Assembly: GCA_008081045.1 (NCBI GenBank) | Contig: VMDC01000016.1 | Coordinates: 124,001-188,000, forward strand | Length of the DNA stretch: 64,000 bases | Source of the DNA: Gammaproteobacteria bacterium | GTDB taxonomy: Bacteria; Pseudomonadota; Gammaproteobacteria; Pseudomonadales; Pseudohongiellaceae | Direction: 5' to 3' | Part shown: in pieces, positions 63,655 to 64,000 of the stretch | Layout: every line of letters starts with the position of its first letter | How positions within the stretch are numbered: the first letter of the stretch is position 1 | The notes under the pieces: generated by a model | Seen by the model: only the letters and a program-made list of their open reading frames with translations | Databases searched by the model: none | Told to the model about the DNA's origin: nothing | Program-made: the position numbers and the translations under genes

Positions 63655-64000
63655 ATGAAAAGATACACAAATCCGCCCGGGTTCTTGCGCTTTGTGACGG
63701 CCCTGACGATCTCAACCCTTGCGGTAAGCAGCGCTGGTCAGAGTCTGCAAACTGTTGACCCTGAAAGCGCAGGTTTTTCTTCGACGGGGCTTGACGCGGT
63801 CACCACAAACCTCCAACAGCACGTCGATGACGGTGATATTGCGGGGGTCGTGGCAGCAGTAGCCCGGGATGGCAAGTTGGTTTATTTCGAAGCGCTGGGC
63901 AGGCTTGATATAGAACAACAAAAACCTATGCCAAAAGACGCGTTGTTTCGCATTTATTCCATGACCCGTGAAATCACCAGCACCGCCGTGCTTCAGCTTT
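63655..64000 (+). CDS. beta-lactamase-family serine hydrolase, N-terminal part (cut by window end)
   Basis: The first 115 codons of a gene that continues beyond the window. Residues 1-27 look like a signal peptide, then VDPESAGFSSTGLDAVTTNLQQHVDDGDIAGVVAAVARDGKLVYFEALG, the classic start of class C beta-lactamase-related esterases (EstB type). The active-site serine lies in FRIYSMTREIT: S102, with arginine at position 105 where the SxxK lysine is normally found. GGGAG lies six bases before the ATG. It forms a pair with the DUF885 peptidase gene. Confidence 0.8.
   Translation, partial: MKRYTNPPGFLRFVTALTISTLAVSSAGQSLQTVDPESAGFSSTGLDAVTTNLQQHVDDGDIAGVVAAVARDGKLVYFEALGRLDIEQQKPMPKDALFRIYSMTREITSTAVLQL

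Overview
This window looks like ordinary chromosome from a gammaproteobacterium. It is densely coded on both strands, has no plasmid, phage or insertion-sequence genes, and carries housekeeping genes in an order close to that of Pseudomonas and relatives. Examples are rppH-ptsP-(NRDE)-lgt-thyA-folA, hemW-rdgB-metW-metX-yggT-proC-yggS-pilT, ruvX-yqgE-tonB-gshB, lptM-lysA-dapF-DUF484, argH/hemC-hemD-hemX-hemY and ubiD-rho-trxA-hemB. Added genes such as an orphan sulfite-oxidase-like enzyme, a GldA/F/G-type ABC system, imelysin and a DUF885 peptidase suggest a free-living, probably marine, lineage of the Pseudomonadales/Cellvibrionales type. I cannot name a genus from the sequence alone. I saw no rRNA, tRNA, CRISPR array or transposase.

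Layout. 1-4256: the end of an Lhr helicase, a 518-base non-coding stretch with hairpins and a terminator, a DUF6164 membrane protein, a TraB/GumN protein, a 58-residue SutA-like protein with its own promoter and terminator, and a periplasmic molybdopterin oxidoreductase. 4294-9170: DNA polymerase II, a GcvR-like ACT protein, an imelysin lipoprotein and a HAD phosphatase. 9396-15411: RNA 5' pyrophosphohydrolase, PTS-Ntr enzyme I, lipoprotein diacylglyceryl transferase and thymidylate/folate genes. 15419-18278: argA, argE and phhB. 18346-24162: a seven-gene minus-strand run (PLP homeostasis, proline, YggT, methionine, ITP pyrophosphatase, HemW), divergent from pilT. 26026-28477: gshB, a TonB protein, yqgE and ruvX.

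28671-34284 is the most accessory part: a membrane protein, two single-domain glycosyltransferases and a 1066-residue protein with three glycosyltransferase domains, lying where xerC would follow dapF-DUF484. 34294-37323 is the lysine and LptM block. 37651-41340 is a Gld-type ABC transporter with an auxiliary subunit. 41367-44750 is a two-component pair and a DegS-like protease. 44801-50528 is argH and the hemCDXY haem operon. 50539-55367 is ubiD, rho, trxA and hemB, with a long structured non-coding stretch between rho and trxA. 55566-64000 holds a membrane-anchored flavin disulfide reductase fusion, gshA, hslR, a GMP/IMP nucleotidase, cysQ, a DUF885 peptidase and the start of a beta-lactamase-family serine hydrolase.

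Genes that work together: hemC, hemD, hemX, hemY, hemB and hemW (tetrapyrrole synthesis and haem handling); gshA, gshB, trxA and the reductase fusion (thiol redox); argA, argE and argH (arginine); dapF and lysA (lysine); thyA and folA (thymidylate); metX and metW (methionine). Most of the window is well understood. The best candidates for something undescribed are the non-coding elements at 602-1119 and 53311-53849, the two-way hairpin before trxA, the three-domain glycosyltransferase and the reductase fusion.
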